A DNA stretch of 64,000 bases from Sporosarcina sp. ANT_H38 (GCF_008369195.1 NZ_VOBC01000001.1:1984001-2048000), one strand, 5' to 3'. Positions 31,942 to 41,686 are shown, counted from the stretch's first letter. Made by a program: numbers and translations. Notes: generated from the letters alone by a model not told the origin.

Positions 31942-32465
31942 AATCGGACCACGAAGAGTCCGATTTCTGCGTGATTTTGTGATCTTCAAAAATCTAAGCA
32001 AATGTCTTCGACCACGAAGAGTCCGATTTCTGCGTGATTTTGTGATCTTCAAAAATCTAAGCAAATGTCTTCGACCACGAAGAGTCCGATTTCTGCGTGA
32101 TTTTTGTGATCTTCAAAAATCTAAGCAAACACCGGACAACGAAGAGTCCGCTGTTTGTGTAATTTACGCGGGCTGTGCGGGAATTACAACAAAGTTGGGC
32201 AACGAAGAGCCCATCTTCTGCGTGATTTTTGTGATCTTCAAAAAATCTAAGCAAACATCGGACAACGAAGAGTCCGCTGTTTGTGTAATTTACGCGGGCT
32301 GTGCGGGAATTACAACAAAATTGGGCAACGAAGAGCCCATCTTCTGTGTGATTTTTGTGATCTTCAAAAACTAAACAAACTTGAGCCAAGAAAGATTCGA
32401 TGTGTCTATAATTTACGTGGGTTGCTCTGAAATTACAACAAATCCGGGTTATGATCGATGCTTAA
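31942..32465. repeat. Array of about nine 63-bp units with paired hairpins upstream of mutS
   Basis: Units begin near 31945, 32008, 32071, 32133, 32196, 32259, 32322, 32382 and 32445, a 63-bp step with small deviations. Each starts with a short stem around the loop AACGAAGA or CACGAAGA. The stem alternates between CGGAC/GTCCG and TGGGC/GCCCA. The remaining part of each unit is of two types: one forms GATTTTTG/CAAAAATC around TGATCTT, the other GTAATT/AATTAC around a GC-rich loop, so the fuller period is 126 bp. Units nearest cotE are degenerate. The array fills the 623-bp gap between cotE and mutS except for the cotE terminator. Frames across it have no ribosome binding site. Confidence 0.85.
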
Positions 32466-32494
32466 TTACAACTCCCCAAAATCACATCAAAACG

Positions 32495-32521
32495 AAAAAA
32501 AAGCCGGTGTGTTTTCCGGCT
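32495..32521 (-). terminator. Terminator of cotE
   Basis: On the minus strand AGCCGG-AAAACACA-CCGGCT is followed by eight T residues, immediately after the cotE stop codon. It should prevent most cotE transcripts from entering the repeat array. Confidence 0.88.
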
Positions 32522-32522
32522 C

Positions 32523-33110
32523 TCAAAATGACGATGATTCTCTTCCTTGTTTATGATTGTTCCCTGGTCCTTGATCATTGCCTCGCACTTGCTCATGTAC
32601 TGAAGCGTTGCCATGTTCATGAGATGATGATTCATCTCGGATTGACCATTCCTCTTCGAAACTTTGCGGGTGCACCGTAATACAAACTTTTGTTTCACCC
32701 ACAACTTCAGCAACTAATTCACGTTCAATCGTGATACAGAACTTTTCACCACATTCGGAAATGATTGCCTCAGTACAATTCGGATGCTGGACAACATCAA
32801 CAATGATTTCTTCATGCCCCGATGTCGGCTCGTCTCGATAATGCAAACGAATCCGGTCTTTGTAAGGAATTGACTCCGTAAAGACTGACGTTTTGGAATG
32901 ATCTTGATGGGAATACCAAACATTGACGTCGAACTTCCCGGTAACTTCGATGAACTTACCGACTTTTTTCGCCTGATGTGTATGGTTGATAACCCAACAT
33001 CCGAGTATACTTGTCGGTCCATTCGGCGGCTTCAATGTAACAGTCGTTTCGGTCCGCTTCTTCCCTTTAGCAATAACCGTCTTCGTCACGATCTGACGTA
33101 AATTTTTCAG
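32523..33110 (-). CDS. cotE: Outer spore coat morphogenetic protein CotE, probable CTG start
   Basis: A 195-residue CotE. Conserved segments are TKTVIAKGKK, ILGCWVINH, DVNVWYSH, DRIRLHYRD, HPNCTEAIIS and ELVAEVVGETKVCI. The C terminus is a His/Glu/Asn-rich hydrophilic tail. CotE directs outer coat assembly around the forespore. The only ATG/GTG/TTG-type start, GTG at 33089, is 28 bp from the ribosome binding site GGAGGAGG. CTG at 33110 is 7 bp after it and gives MKNLRQIVTKTVIAKGKK, which aligns without gaps to B. subtilis MSEYREIITKAVVAKGRK. I therefore choose CTG. Confidence 0.88.
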   Translation of the reverse strand: MKNLRQIVTKTVIAKGKKRTETTVTLKPPNGPTSILGCWVINHTHQAKKVGKFIEVTGKFDVNVWYSHQDHSKTSVFTESIPYKDRIRLHYRDEPTSGHEEIIVDVVQHPNCTEAIISECGEKFCITIERELVAEVVGETKVCITVHPQSFEEEWSIRDESSSHEHGNASVHEQVRGNDQGPGNNHKQGRESSSF

Positions 33111-33165
33111 TTCGATTCCTCCTCCATTCGCTTCAATCCATTCTATGCAAGAGAAGCCCAGAGAG

Positions 33166-33200
33166 TGAAAAAAATCGGCAGGAAATTTTTCCTACCGATT
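33166..33200 (-). terminator. Terminator of ricA
   Basis: On the minus strand AATCGGTAGGAAA pairs with TTTCCTGCCGATT (one mismatch) and T residues follow. It lies 12 bp after the ricA stop, separating the miaB-ricA unit from cotE. Confidence 0.85.
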
Positions 33201-33211
33201 GGTATACTCTA

Positions 33212-33643
33212 TTATAGTTTTTCATATGTCGTATTTTTCACATAAGAACCAGTTTCTCCGCGTCTTATATCGCCATCTGTTGCTTTGATGATTTCATCCG
33301 TAACAGTATTTGCGATTGTGTTCGATACAAGTTGGAGTAAATCATTCACTTCACCTTGTGATTGTTTAAATTCCTGAACAATCGGAACTTCGTCTATATC
33401 ACTTTGAATTTTTTCGATTTTACCTTCAATAATACCCAACGCTCTTTCTTTTCCGTACTGTTGGAAATTGACTGCCTGCTTTTGCAATGATTTCAAGCTC
33501 GCGATATTTTCACGAATTTTTTGGTTTTCATTTATCTGTTCTTCTGCGCGCTTGAAAAACTCAACTTGTTCCGTATTAGCAATCATTACTGCAATTTCAC
33601 GTGCCTTTGCGATAATTTCGTCTTTAGTATAGATTTTTTCCAT
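33212..33643 (-). CDS. ricA: RicA/YmcA, Y-complex subunit for RNA maturation and development
   Basis: A 143-residue helical protein of the YmcA/YlbF family (KAREIAVMIANTEQVEFFKRAEEQ in parts, LKSLQKQAVNFQQYGK, and PIVQEFKQSQGEVNDLLQLV). With YlbF and YaaT it forms the Y-complex, which steers RNase Y cleavage of polycistronic mRNAs and is needed for sporulation, competence and biofilm formation in B. subtilis. It overlaps the miaB stop by one base (TAATG). rny, its functional partner, lies 3 kb upstream in the same window. Confidence 0.92.
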   Translation of the reverse strand: MEKIYTKDEIIAKAREIAVMIANTEQVEFFKRAEEQINENQKIRENIASLKSLQKQAVNFQQYGKERALGIIEGKIEKIQSDIDEVPIVQEFKQSQGEVNDLLQLVSNTIANTVTDEIIKATDGDIRRGETGSYVKNTTYEKL

Positions 33644-35184
33644 TATGACATCACCTTTTCCTTTTCTACGACGCCGATAAACTCACCGTCGAGTGACCAT
33701 GTTTTGGCCTCAATTATTTTCACTTTAATTATCTTCCCGATAGCAGATCGGGGGGCTTTAAAATTGACCAATTTATTTTTCGCTGTATAGCCTGCGAGCA
33801 CTTCTGTATTCCGCTTACTTTCACCTTCGACGAGGACTTCAACGATTTGTCCTTTATATGGTTTCATCGCTTCCGCCGATAAATCATTCACCAGCTTATT
33901 TAATCGCTGAAGACGTTCTTTTTTCACTTCCATCGGGATATTGTCAGCCATCTTCGCTGCCGGTGTACCCTCTCGCGGTGAATAAATATACGTATAAGCT
34001 ATATCGAACCCGACTTCCCTGTATAAAGACATTGTCTCTTCGAATTGCTCGTCCGTTTCATTCGGGAATCCGACGATAATATCTGTCGTTAAGCTAACAT
34101 TAGGGATAGCTTTTTTAATTTTTTGTACAAGCTCAAGGTAGTGTTCACGAGTATATTTCCGTGCCATAATTTTCAATATATCGCTAGAACCTGATTGAAC
34201 TGGAAGATGGATATGGTCGACGAGATTGCCGCCCCTTGCAAGCACTTCAATAAGATGGTCATCGAAATCACGTGGATGGCTCGTTGTGAAACGGATTCTC
34301 GGAATATCGATTTTTCTTATTTCGTCCATTAAATCGCCGAAACGATAACCAATATCATCAAAATCCTTGCCATATGCATTGACATTTTGACCAAGCAACG
34401 TTATGTCCTTATACCCTTGTGCTGCTAACTGCCGGACTTCCTGAATGATATCCTGAGGTCTTCTGCTACGTTCTTTCCCCCGCGTATATGGAACGATGCA
34501 ATACGTACAAAACTTATCGCAGCCGTACATAATGTTGACCCACGCTTTGATGTTGCCGTGTCGGACCTTCGGGAGGTTTTCGATGATATCGCCTTCCTTT
34601 GACCATACGTCGATAACCATCTCTTTTGATAAGTATGCCTCATGTAAAATGTTAGGCAACCTATGGATATTGTGTGTACCGAAAATCATATCAACTTGAT
34701 CATACGTTTTCAAAATTTTATTAACAACCGATTCCTCTTGGGACATACAGCCGCATACCCCAATTAATACATCAGGGTTTTTCTGTCTTAGCGGTTTATA
34801 ATGGCCGAGTTCCCCGAACACTTTATTTTCCGCGTTCTCCCGAATGGCACATGTATTAAGCAATATGAGATTAGCATCTTTAACGCTGTCTGCAGGTTCG
34901 TAGCCTAGTCCCATCAAAATACCCGCAATTACTTCTGTATCATGTTCGTTCATTTGACAGCCAAAAGTCCGTATATAAAACTTTCGGTTTGTCCCCATTC
35001 CACGAAAGCGTTCTTCAATCTCAAAATCATCGTAATAAGTAATTTCTTCCTTACCGCGTTTTTTCGCATCTTTCAATGAAGGCGGTGCATAGGCTGTCTG
35101 AAAATACTGGCTATAGTCTTTTTCAGCAGATTTTACTAGATTAGGTTTCAATAGCTCATCATTCAGTCGCTGTTCCTCATTCAT
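33643..35184 (-). CDS. miaB: tRNA-2-methylthio-N6-dimethylallyladenosine synthase
   Basis: A 513-residue radical-SAM methylthiotransferase. The N-terminal UPF0004 domain has cysteines in [22 protein letters not shown] and GCMSQEE. The radical-SAM CxxxCxxC is in [16 protein letters not shown], and a C-terminal TRAM domain follows. It converts i6A37 of tRNA, made by MiaA, to ms2i6A. The N-terminal extension of about 65 residues is usual in Bacillales MiaB. ricA follows with a one-base overlap, so the two are cotranslated. Confidence 0.95.
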   Translation of the reverse strand: MNEEQRLNDELLKPNLVKSAEKDYSQYFQTAYAPPSLKDAKKRGKEEITYYDDFEIEERFRGMGTNRKFYIRTFGCQMNEHDTEVIAGILMGLGYEPADSVKDANLILLNTCAIRENAENKVFGELGHYKPLRQKNPDVLIGVCGCMSQEESVVNKILKTYDQVDMIFGTHNIHRLPNILHEAYLSKEMVIDVWSKEGDIIENLPKVRHGNIKAWVNIMYGCDKFCTYCIVPYTRGKERSRRPQDIIQEVRQLAAQGYKDITLLGQNVNAYGKDFDDIGYRFGDLMDEIRKIDIPRIRFTTSHPRDFDDHLIEVLARGGNLVDHIHLPVQSGSSDILKIMARKYTREHYLELVQKIKKAIPNVSLTTDIIVGFPNETDEQFEETMSLYREVGFDIAYTYIYSPREGTPAAKMADNIPMEVKKERLQRLNKLVNDLSAEAMKPYKGQIVEVLVEGESKRNTEVLAGYTAKNKLVNFKAPRSAIGKIIKVKIIEAKTWSLDGEFIGVVEKEKVMS

Positions 35185-35569
35185 TTAACTTGTCCCCTTT
35201 CCTACGAAGCCTTCGGAGTTTACAGATATGATTTCATTATACTTAATTGTAGACCAGCTGTACAAGAAGAGATAGCATTGTCGGTTGTTTGTCACAGTTA
35301 ATAAATGACTTTTTTGTAGTGATGCCTTAATCTTCAAAAAGGAGGGATGAATTTTAATCTCTCTCACCTAATTAACCAACAGGGAGTATCGAACAACAAT
35401 CCATCCGCGTTGACACTAACCATTCGCCCTTTTACGAGCAGTTGACCTCCACTTATTCTTCTCGTGTTCTTAAAGACTTCGAATCGAGAGTCCCACTGAC
35501 CGTAAATGCAGGATAAACCTAAAAGACCACAGGAAATTAATGCATCCCGTGGTCCTGAATCTTTCTAAT
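35185..35569. other. Intergenic region between spoVS and miaB, no supported gene
   Basis: The gap holds the spoVS terminator (35525-35554). On the minus strand a 65-codon open frame without a start codon runs through that terminator (for example QWDSRFEVFKNTRRISGG). On the plus strand a 32-codon frame starts at an ATG behind GGAGGG near 35349. Neither resembles a family I know. I treat the region as untranslated, possibly with old gene remains. Confidence 0.4.
35525..35554 (-). terminator. Terminator of spoVS
   Basis: GACCACaGGA pairs with TCCcGTGGTC; on the minus strand four T residues follow. It lies about 16 bp beyond the spoVS stop. Confidence 0.65.
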
Positions 35570-35845
35570 TTACATATTACGCTGTCGTTTTTCAACAAGT
35601 AATTTTAATGCCGTACGTCCTTCACCGTTAATCTCAATGTCAGTGAAGGCCGGTGCACAGATGAGATCTCCACCACTTGGAGCGACGAATCCACGTGCAA
35701 TTGCAATTGCTTTTACTGCCTGATTTAATGCACCAGCACCTACAGCCTGCATTTCTGCATATCCCTGGTCCCGAATAACTGCAACGAGTGCTCCTGCAAC
35801 AGAATTCGGATTCGAGCGAGATGATACTTTCAATGGGTTCAACAT
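35570..35845 (-). CDS. spoVS: Stage V sporulation protein S
   Basis: A 91-residue Alba-like protein. The diagnostic stretches LKVSSRSNPNSVAGAL, QAVGAGALNQAVKAIAIAR and GFVAPSGGDLICAPAFTDI are almost unchanged from B. subtilis. SpoVS is needed for coat assembly and affects septation timing, and is normally transcribed with sigma-H. I did not find a convincing sigma-H promoter in the 83 bp upstream. GGAGG precedes the ATG. It follows ymdB, as in B. subtilis. Confidence 0.96.
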   Translation of the reverse strand: MLNPLKVSSRSNPNSVAGALVAVIRDQGYAEMQAVGAGALNQAVKAIAIARGFVAPSGGDLICAPAFTDIEINGEGRTALKLLVEKRQRNM

Positions 35846-35928
35846 GATTCCTCCTTATTTTTCGATGTCTATGGAACGGATATCTCCATAAACCATCCTA
35901 TGATTCGGAGGGGATGTTTAGACACGTC

Positions 35929-36726
35929 TTAGCCTTTGAATGTACGGTCGGCATTTATGGCCACTCGTTCAACTCTTATTGCATGTCCTTTTTCATCATC
36001 CAATACGACAAAGAGTCCGTTTAACTGGGTGCGTCCAGTTTTCGGAACTTCAAAACGAACTGGTAAATTCGTACGGAAACGATAGATGACGTCTTCTTTT
36101 TTCATACCTAAGATCTCATCGTATGGGCCCGTCATACCTGCATCAGTTAAATAGGCTGTTCCACCTGGTAGAATGCGATCATCCGCTGTTTGGACGTGCG
36201 TGTGCGTTCCTACAACAACAGAGGCCTTCCCATCAAGATGCCAACCCATTGCTATTTTCTCACTTGTCGCTTCGGCGTGAAAATCGACGAAAACTAGCGG
36301 AGAAATTTCTCTTGCTTCCGCTACCAATTCTTCTGCCTTTTCAAACGGATCGCCGTGCGGAGGTAAAAATGTTCGACCATGCAAATTGATGATTGATAAC
36401 GTCACACCATTACGTGAAATCGTTGTCATCCCTTTACCAGGCGCATCATCTGAAAAATTTGCAGGACGGATAAGATAATCTGTGTCATCGATAAAATCAT
36501 AAATCTCTTTTTGGTCCCATGTATGATTCCCCATCGTTACAACATCTACTCCAGCACGTAGCAGGTCATCAAATATCGCTTTTGTAATTCCTCTTCCAGC
36601 AGCTGCATTTTCCCCATTCGCAATAATAACATCAGGGTTGTACTTCCTTTTGAGGCGTGGTAAATAGTCAAAAACCATATCTCGTCCTAGCGACCCTACA
36701 ATATCACCTATAAATAATACTCTCAT
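35929..36726 (-). CDS. ymdB: YmdB metallophosphoesterase (2',3'-cyclic nucleotide phosphodiesterase)
   Basis: A 265-residue calcineurin-like phosphodiesterase. Metal ligands are in FIGDIVGSLGR, NGENAAAG, MGNHTWDQ, FVDFHAEATSEK and VVVGTHTHVQT. In B. subtilis YmdB influences biofilm and motility cell fates. The start is ATG at 36726 with GGGAGAG upstream; the frame continues to 36774 across the rny terminator and is not used. That terminator lies 19 bp upstream of the start, so ymdB depends on read-through from rny or on its own promoter. Confidence 0.93.
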   Translation of the reverse strand: MRVLFIGDIVGSLGRDMVFDYLPRLKRKYNPDVIIANGENAAAGRGITKAIFDDLLRAGVDVVTMGNHTWDQKEIYDFIDDTDYLIRPANFSDDAPGKGMTTISRNGVTLSIINLHGRTFLPPHGDPFEKAEELVAEAREISPLVFVDFHAEATSEKIAMGWHLDGKASVVVGTHTHVQTADDRILPGGTAYLTDAGMTGPYDEILGMKKEDVIYRFRTNLPVRFEVPKTGRTQLNGLFVVLDDEKGHAIRVERVAINADRTFKG

Positions 36727-36744
36727 TAAATAATCTCTCCCAAT

Positions 36745-36790
36745 AGAAAAAGAGGCTCCCGGACCGAAATGCACGGAAACCCCTTTTTTC
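36745..36790 (-). terminator. Terminator/attenuator between rny and ymdB
   Basis: On the minus strand GGGGTTTCCG pairs with CGGGAGCCTC through G-T pairs and is followed by five T residues. It lies 2 bp after the rny stop and just before the ymdB ribosome binding site, so it can reduce ymdB transcription relative to rny. Confidence 0.7.
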
Positions 36791-36791
36791 T

Positions 36792-38357
36792 TTATTTTGC
36801 GTATTCGACCGCCCGTGTTTCACGGATGACCGTTACTTTAATATGTCCTGGATAATCGAGTTCTTCTTCAATCCGTTTCCGGATATCTCGCGCTAGACGA
36901 TGGGCTGTAATATCATCGATTTGGTCTGGGCGGACAATAATTCGAACTTCGCGTCCTGCCTGGATTGCAAATGATTTCTCCACGCCGTCGTACGATTCAG
37001 AAATCTCTTCAAGTTTTTTCAGCCTGCGGATATAGTTTTCAAGCGTTTCACTACGCGCTCCCGGCCTTGCAGCGGATAATGCATCTGCTGCTGCAACCAA
37101 TACGGCAATTACTGATGTCGCTTCTGTATCCCCGTGATGGGATGCGATACTGTTAATAACCACAGGATGTTCTTTGTACTTGGTTGCAAGTTCAACACCA
37201 ATTTCAACATGACTGCCTTCTACTTCATGGTCAATCGCTTTTCCGATATCATGTAGGAGTCCAGCACGTCGTGCGAGCGTTACATCTTCTCCAAGTTCTG
37301 CCGCCAACAAGCCTGCTAGATAAGCAACTTCTGTCGAATGCTTCAGGACATTTTGACCATAACTCGTGCGGAAACGTAATCTTCCAATGATTTTAATAAG
37401 ATCTGGGTGTAGATTATGAATGCCAATATCGAAAGTTGTCTGTTCTCCAGTTTCGCGGATAAGTTCATCCACTTCACGCCTCGATTTATCAACCATCTCT
37501 TCAATTCGTGCTGGGTGAATTCGCCCATCTTGCACGAGTTTCTCCAGTGCAAGTCGAGCAGTTTCCCGGCGTACCGGATCAAAGCCTGATAAGATGACCG
37601 CTTCTGGTGTATCATCGATGATCAGGTCAATACCTGTCAATGTTTCAAGTGTTCGGATGTTACGTCCTTCACGACCGATAATACGGCCTTTCATTTCATC
37701 ATTCGGTAGATTTACTACCGATACAGTAGTTTCAGCAACATGGTCTGCTGCAAAACGTTGCAAGGCTATGGAAAGAATTTCACGAGATTTCTTATCCGAT
37801 TCCTCTTTTGCTCGTTGTTCTGCCTCTTTCGTCATAACCGCGATATCTGTAGCAAGTTCTTTCTCGACTTCACTAAGGATGAGCCTTTTCGCCTCATCAC
37901 GTGTCAGAGATGATATTTTTTCAAGTTCAGATTTCTGAACAGAAACAAGTTCTTCCGCTTTGAGTTCCATCTGTTCGATATGCTGTTGTCTTCCTGTAAG
38001 CGCTTCTTCTTTGCGCTCTAGACCAGCGTCTCTTTTATTGAGAGCTTCATCCTTGCGGTCATGATTTTCTTCCCGTTGCAGAAGACGGCTTTCTTGTTTT
38101 TGCAATTCCGCCCTTCGTTCACGAATCTCTGATTCCGCTTCAATTCTCAGTTTGTGAGTTTCATCTTTCGCTTCTAGTAGTGCCTCTTTTTTAAGAGCAT
38201 CCGCTTCACGCTTCGCCTCTTCGACGATTTGTTCTGCCGTATATTTGGCACCAGTCACTTTTGAATCGTTCACTTTCTTATTAAAGGAATTGGTAACAAC
38301 AGCACCAACGAGCAGACCGAGCAAAGCGGAGATGATCATTTGTAGTACTACTAACAT
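36792..38357 (-). CDS. rny: Ribonuclease Y
   Basis: A 521-residue RNase Y. It has an N-terminal membrane anchor ([19 protein letters not shown] region), a long charged coiled coil at about residues 40-200, a KH domain ([15 protein letters not shown]) and an HD domain ([12 protein letters not shown]). It is the main membrane-bound endoribonuclease that starts mRNA decay. GGAGGTGA lies 5 bp before the ATG. A near-consensus promoter is found upstream. RicA, encoded nearby, is a known partner in B. subtilis. Confidence 0.97.
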   Translation of the reverse strand: MLVVLQMIISALLGLLVGAVVTNSFNKKVNDSKVTGAKYTAEQIVEEAKREADALKKEALLEAKDETHKLRIEAESEIRERRAELQKQESRLLQREENHDRKDEALNKRDAGLERKEEALTGRQQHIEQMELKAEELVSVQKSELEKISSLTRDEAKRLILSEVEKELATDIAVMTKEAEQRAKEESDKKSREILSIALQRFAADHVAETTVSVVNLPNDEMKGRIIGREGRNIRTLETLTGIDLIIDDTPEAVILSGFDPVRRETARLALEKLVQDGRIHPARIEEMVDKSRREVDELIRETGEQTTFDIGIHNLHPDLIKIIGRLRFRTSYGQNVLKHSTEVAYLAGLLAAELGEDVTLARRAGLLHDIGKAIDHEVEGSHVEIGVELATKYKEHPVVINSIASHHGDTEATSVIAVLVAAADALSAARPGARSETLENYIRRLKKLEEISESYDGVEKSFAIQAGREVRIIVRPDQIDDITAHRLARDIRKRIEEELDYPGHIKVTVIRETRAVEYAK

Positions 38358-38462
38358 CTAGGTCACCTCCTCCTGCTATTCTTTTCATTTTCAGTCGGCT
38401 CATATATCAACGTTCAACATATTGCCAAATTCATTTCAATGGTATGAAATTATACAATTCTA

Positions 38463-38491
38463 ATTGTATCTATCTAAATTTGACATGTCAA
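38463..38491 (-). promoter_or_regulatory. rny promoter
   Basis: TTGACA (38486-38491) and TACAAT (38463-38468) are 17 bp apart on the minus strand, about 105 bp before the rny start. This is a near-consensus sigma-A promoter behind the recA terminator. Confidence 0.75.
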
Positions 38492-38553
38492 GGATACACA
38501 GGTCTTTGTGACCCATTATTCTCGAAGTATTAGTAGTCTTTTTCGGAGAATAT

Positions 38554-38593
38554 ACAAAAACCGATCACGCCCTACCAAGAGGACGGATCGGCT
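38554..38593 (-). terminator. Terminator of recA
   Basis: AGCCGATCCGTCCT pairs with AGGGCGTGATCGGT, with small mismatches, followed by T residues on the minus strand, 12 bp after the recA stop. Confidence 0.82.
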
Positions 38594-38604
38594 TTCTGTA
38601 TAAC

Positions 38605-39663
38605 TTATTCTTCACCTAGCAAAAGTTCCAACTCTTCATCTTCATCTACGTCATGAGCTCCAATAACATAGTTTGAGGTAGCAAGTCCATAAGACTCACG
38701 AATTTTATTGGCGATTTCCGCACGGATATCCGGGTTTTCCTTCAAGAACTGCTTCGAATTCTCTCGTCCCTGTCCAAGTCGTTCTCCTTCATAGGAATAC
38801 CAAGATCCACTTTTTTGGACAACTTCGGAGTCAGCACCAAGATCGATGATTTCTCCTTCTCTAGAAATTCCTTCTCCGTACATAATATCAACTTCCGCTG
38901 TTTTAAACGGAGGTGCAACTTTATTTTTCACAACGCGGATTCGTGTTTTATTTCCCACTATATCATTGCCTTGTTTGATCGCTTCTCCACGTCTTACATC
39001 AAGACGTACGGAAGAGTAAAATTTCAATGCTCGTCCACCTGGAGTTACTTCAGGGCTACCGAACATAACACCAACTTTTTCACGAATTTGGTTAATGAAG
39101 ATCGCAATCGTGTTCGATTTATTAATGGCACCGGAAAGTTTACGTAAAGCCTGTGACATGAGACGGGCTTGTAATCCGATATGCGAATCTCCCATTTCCC
39201 CTTCAATTTCCGCTTTGGGAACAAGTGCAGCTACGGAGTCAACAACAAAAATATCAACTGCACCGCTTCTTACAAGCGCTTCAGCGATTTCAAGTGCTTG
39301 CTCTCCCGTATCAGGCTGGGAAAGTAGTAACTCGTCGATATTAACGCCTAATTTACGGGCATAAACTGGATCAAGCGCATGCTCAGCGTCGATAAATGCC
39401 GCTGTTCCTCCGGCTGCTTGTACTTCTGCGATGGCATGAAGAGCAACAGTCGTCTTACCCGAACTCTCAGGTCCGTATATTTCAATAACTCGTCCACGTG
39501 GATACCCACCTATGCCGAGTGCAGAATCGAGTGCAAGGGAGCCTGTCGAAGAAGTTTCAACTTCCAGGTTTGTTTTTTCACCCAGTTTCATAATAGATCC
39601 TTTACCAAATTGCTTTTCAATCTGTTTTAACGCCATATCTAAGGCGGCTTTACGATCGCTCAA
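38605..39663 (-). CDS. recA: Recombinase RecA
   Basis: A 352-residue RecA with Walker [10 protein letters not shown], the [17 protein letters not shown]alker B and L1 region, [12 protein letters not shown] (L2) and an acidic C-terminal tail (DVDEDEELE). It catalyses strand exchange and stimulates LexA self-cleavage. The start codon is TTG at 39663, 7 bp after GGAGG; no ATG is available. Upstream are a sigma-A promoter and a LexA box, so recA belongs to the SOS regulon together with yneA and lexA. Confidence 0.98.
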   Translation of the reverse strand: MSDRKAALDMALKQIEKQFGKGSIMKLGEKTNLEVETSSTGSLALDSALGIGGYPRGRVIEIYGPESSGKTTVALHAIAEVQAAGGTAAFIDAEHALDPVYARKLGVNIDELLLSQPDTGEQALEIAEALVRSGAVDIFVVDSVAALVPKAEIEGEMGDSHIGLQARLMSQALRKLSGAINKSNTIAIFINQIREKVGVMFGSPEVTPGGRALKFYSSVRLDVRRGEAIKQGNDIVGNKTRIRVVKNKVAPPFKTAEVDIMYGEGISREGEIIDLGADSEVVQKSGSWYSYEGERLGQGRENSKQFLKENPDIRAEIANKIRESYGLATSNYVIGAHDVDEDEELELLLGEE

Positions 39664-39710
39664 TTTATTTCCTCCCTCAAGATAATGTTTCTGTTTTTCT
39701 TACTATCTCT

Positions 39711-39761
39711 AGTATACTCCTTTAATGAGAAATACTCAACCAAAAAGCGAACATTTATTCG
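39711..39761 (-). promoter_or_regulatory. recA promoter and LexA box
   Basis: Minus strand: TTGAGT (39734-39739) and TATACT (39711-39716) with a 17-bp spacer. The LexA box CGAATAAATGTTCG lies at 39748-39761, 8 bp upstream of -35, close in sequence to the B. subtilis recA box CGAATATGCGTTCG. Confidence 0.85.
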
Positions 39762-39839
39762 ATTCGTTTTCTTGAATTGAATATATTAGTGAGAATACAA
39801 GGGCGTTTTGCATTTTTAACTGAAAATAAGGGTTAAAAA

Positions 39840-41093
39840 TTAACTTTGCACTTCTTTTTCAGTTAAGTGTTTTATGAGATAATAGAGCGCAAATCTTGCT
39901 GCTCTGAGACGGTTTGCGTTTCTTGAACCCGACAGCAACAACTTAAATGTCTCTGTATCTGCATTTGTAGAAGCAATACCAATCCACACAGTGCCGACCG
40001 GCTTCCCATCATGTGGATCTGGGCCTGCCGCACCCGTTAGACCTATTCCGATATCCGTTTTGAACGTACGTTTTACGTTTACCGCAAGAGCGGCCGCGCA
40101 TTCTGCACTGACGACACCATACTCCGCAAGTATAGACTGCTCAATACCAAGTTGTTCCACTTTCGATTTCTCATTGTAAACAACAATGCCACCTTCGAGT
40201 GACGAACTAATCCCTGGTTCACCGGCCAGTTCTGCCATAAATAGGCCTGCCGTCAGACTTTCTGCTGCGGCTATTGTCCAACCGTTTCGAATTAGGAGTT
40301 CCGCAGCCTTGGATGACAATGTATCATCATCCGTGCCATAGATGAATTCACCAACGAGTGAACGAATTTCTTCTTCCAAAGGCGCGATTAGCTTCATCGC
40401 TGCATCGGTCGTTTGTGCTTTTGCAGTGAGGCGTAACGTGACTGCGTCGGCCGTTGCTAGCGGTGCAACTGTCGGATTTGTCTGTTTCTCCAAAATGGGC
40501 TGAATCTGGTGTTCAAGCTCAGCCTCGCCAATACCATAAAACTTCAGGATACGCGAAGTGATGACTTCCTGTTTGCCAGTAACACCTAACAAATAAGGAA
40601 TCGCCTCATCCGTAAACATCGGCTCCATTTCATGCGGTGGTCCTGGCAGAAGGATATATCGCACGCCATCTTTTTCCACTGCCATCCCGGGTGCCATTCC
40701 TTTTCGGTTCGCTAAGACTTTCGCGCCTTTAAAAACTAGCGCCTGTTTCTTATTGTTCTCTGTCATAACCCGACCACTGCGCTCGAAATATTGCTGAATA
40801 TAAAGAAGCGCCTCGTCATCGCTAACTAGCGTTGTGCCAATATGCTTTACAATTGTTTCTTTTGTCATGTCATCTTTCGTTGGCCCGAGTCCACCTGTAA
40901 AGATTAAAATATCCGCACGTTTCCTTGCAATTTCAATGACTTCATTCAATCGATCTGGGTTATCACCAACGACTGTCTGATAATGGACATCAATGCCAAT
41001 TTCCGCAAGTTTTAATGAAATGAATTTAGCGTTCGTATTCGTAATTTGTCCAAGTAATAACTCAGAACCAATCGCAATAATTTCTGCTTTCAT
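39840..41093 (-). CDS. cinA: CinA-like protein (competence/damage-inducible)
   Basis: A 417-residue two-domain protein. The N-terminal MoCF-like domain has AIGSELLLGQ, TGGLGPTKDDMT and PGPPHEM. The C-terminal CinA/PncC domain has AAESLTAGLFMAELA and GLTGAAGPDPHDGKPVG. Family enzymes act as ADP-ribose pyrophosphatase and nicotinamide-mononucleotide deamidase in pyridine nucleotide repair. It is 15 bp downstream of pgsA and upstream of recA, the usual pgsA-cinA-recA order. The recA promoter lies beyond its stop, so recA can be induced separately. Confidence 0.94.
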   Translation of the reverse strand: MKAEIIAIGSELLLGQITNTNAKFISLKLAEIGIDVHYQTVVGDNPDRLNEVIEIARKRADILIFTGGLGPTKDDMTKETIVKHIGTTLVSDDEALLYIQQYFERSGRVMTENNKKQALVFKGAKVLANRKGMAPGMAVEKDGVRYILLPGPPHEMEPMFTDEAIPYLLGVTGKQEVITSRILKFYGIGEAELEHQIQPILEKQTNPTVAPLATADAVTLRLTAKAQTTDAAMKLIAPLEEEIRSLVGEFIYGTDDDTLSSKAAELLIRNGWTIAAAESLTAGLFMAELAGEPGISSSLEGGIVVYNEKSKVEQLGIEQSILAEYGVVSAECAAALAVNVKRTFKTDIGIGLTGAAGPDPHDGKPVGTVWIGIASTNADTETFKLLLSGSRNANRLRAARFALYYLIKHLTEKEVQS

Positions 41094-41107
41094 AACTTCT
41101 CATCCCC

Positions 41108-41686
41108 TTACATCGAATCAAGCAGCACTTTTCTATTTTTGTAGAAATAGTCGAATCCAGACCAAATTGTAAATACCAGTGCGATATAAAGCATGATGAC
41201 ACCGAAAGGTACACCAATCGATTCGAAAAATATATTATTCAACAACAATGATGTTATTGCCAAGATCTGTGCTACTGTCTTAATTTTCCCGAGTTGATTG
41301 GCCGCGACGACTTCCCCGCCGCCTGCAAGGATAAGCCTAAGGCCTGTCACAGCGAATTCACGGCTGATAATGATGATGACAATCCATGAAGGTGCTGTTC
41401 CAAGTTCAACAAGTATGATGAAAGCTGCAGAAACTAATAATTTGTCCGCAAGCGGATCCAGAAATTTCCCCATATTTGTAACAAGATTATTTTTCCTAGC
41501 GATATAACCATCAAGCCAATCAGTTATAGAAGCAACAATAAAAATAAGTCCACCAATTAAATGTTCTTTCATCATTTCAGTACCAGCGAGTGTTATCGTG
41601 CCCAATTTAAAATCAACCAGCATGAAAACCATAAAAACTGGAATGAGCAGAACGCGTGATACGGTTATTTTATTTGGCAAATTCAT
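41108..41686 (-). CDS. pgsA: CDP-diacylglycerol-glycerol-3-phosphate 3-phosphatidyltransferase
   Basis: A 192-residue integral membrane enzyme. It carries the CDP-alcohol phosphotransferase motif DWLDGYIAR...[10 protein letters not shown] (DxxDGxxARx8Gx3Dx3D) with all four aspartates, plus about six hydrophobic helices. It makes phosphatidylglycerophosphate. The start [11 protein letters not shown] at 41686 fits the family; the frame continues 7 codons upstream. The AAAGGA site is rather far (12 bp), so a GTG four codons earlier cannot be excluded. rodZ lies 50 bp upstream. Confidence 0.95.
   Translation of the reverse strand: MNLPNKITVSRVLLIPVFMVFMLVDFKLGTITLAGTEMMKEHLIGGLIFIVASITDWLDGYIARKNNLVTNMGKFLDPLADKLLVSAAFIILVELGTAPSWIVIIIISREFAVTGLRLILAGGGEVVAANQLGKIKTVAQILAITSLLLNNIFFESIGVPFGVIMLYIALVFTIWSGFDYFYKNRKVLLDSM

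Noticed and set aside
31979..32374. A 131-codon plus-strand frame and a 110-codon minus-strand frame across the 63-bp array
   Set aside because: They are explained by the repeat period. No ribosome binding site is present, and sequence change follows hairpin pairing rather than codon position.
31942..32465. CRISPR array
   Set aside because: There is no constant repeat alternating with unique spacers: the whole 63-bp unit is repeated, in two alternating types, and no cas gene is nearby.
35375..35566. A 65-codon minus-strand open frame between spoVS and miaB that reads like protein
   Set aside because: It has no start codon, passes through the spoVS terminator and resembles no family I know. 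It could be a gene remnant but cannot be supported.
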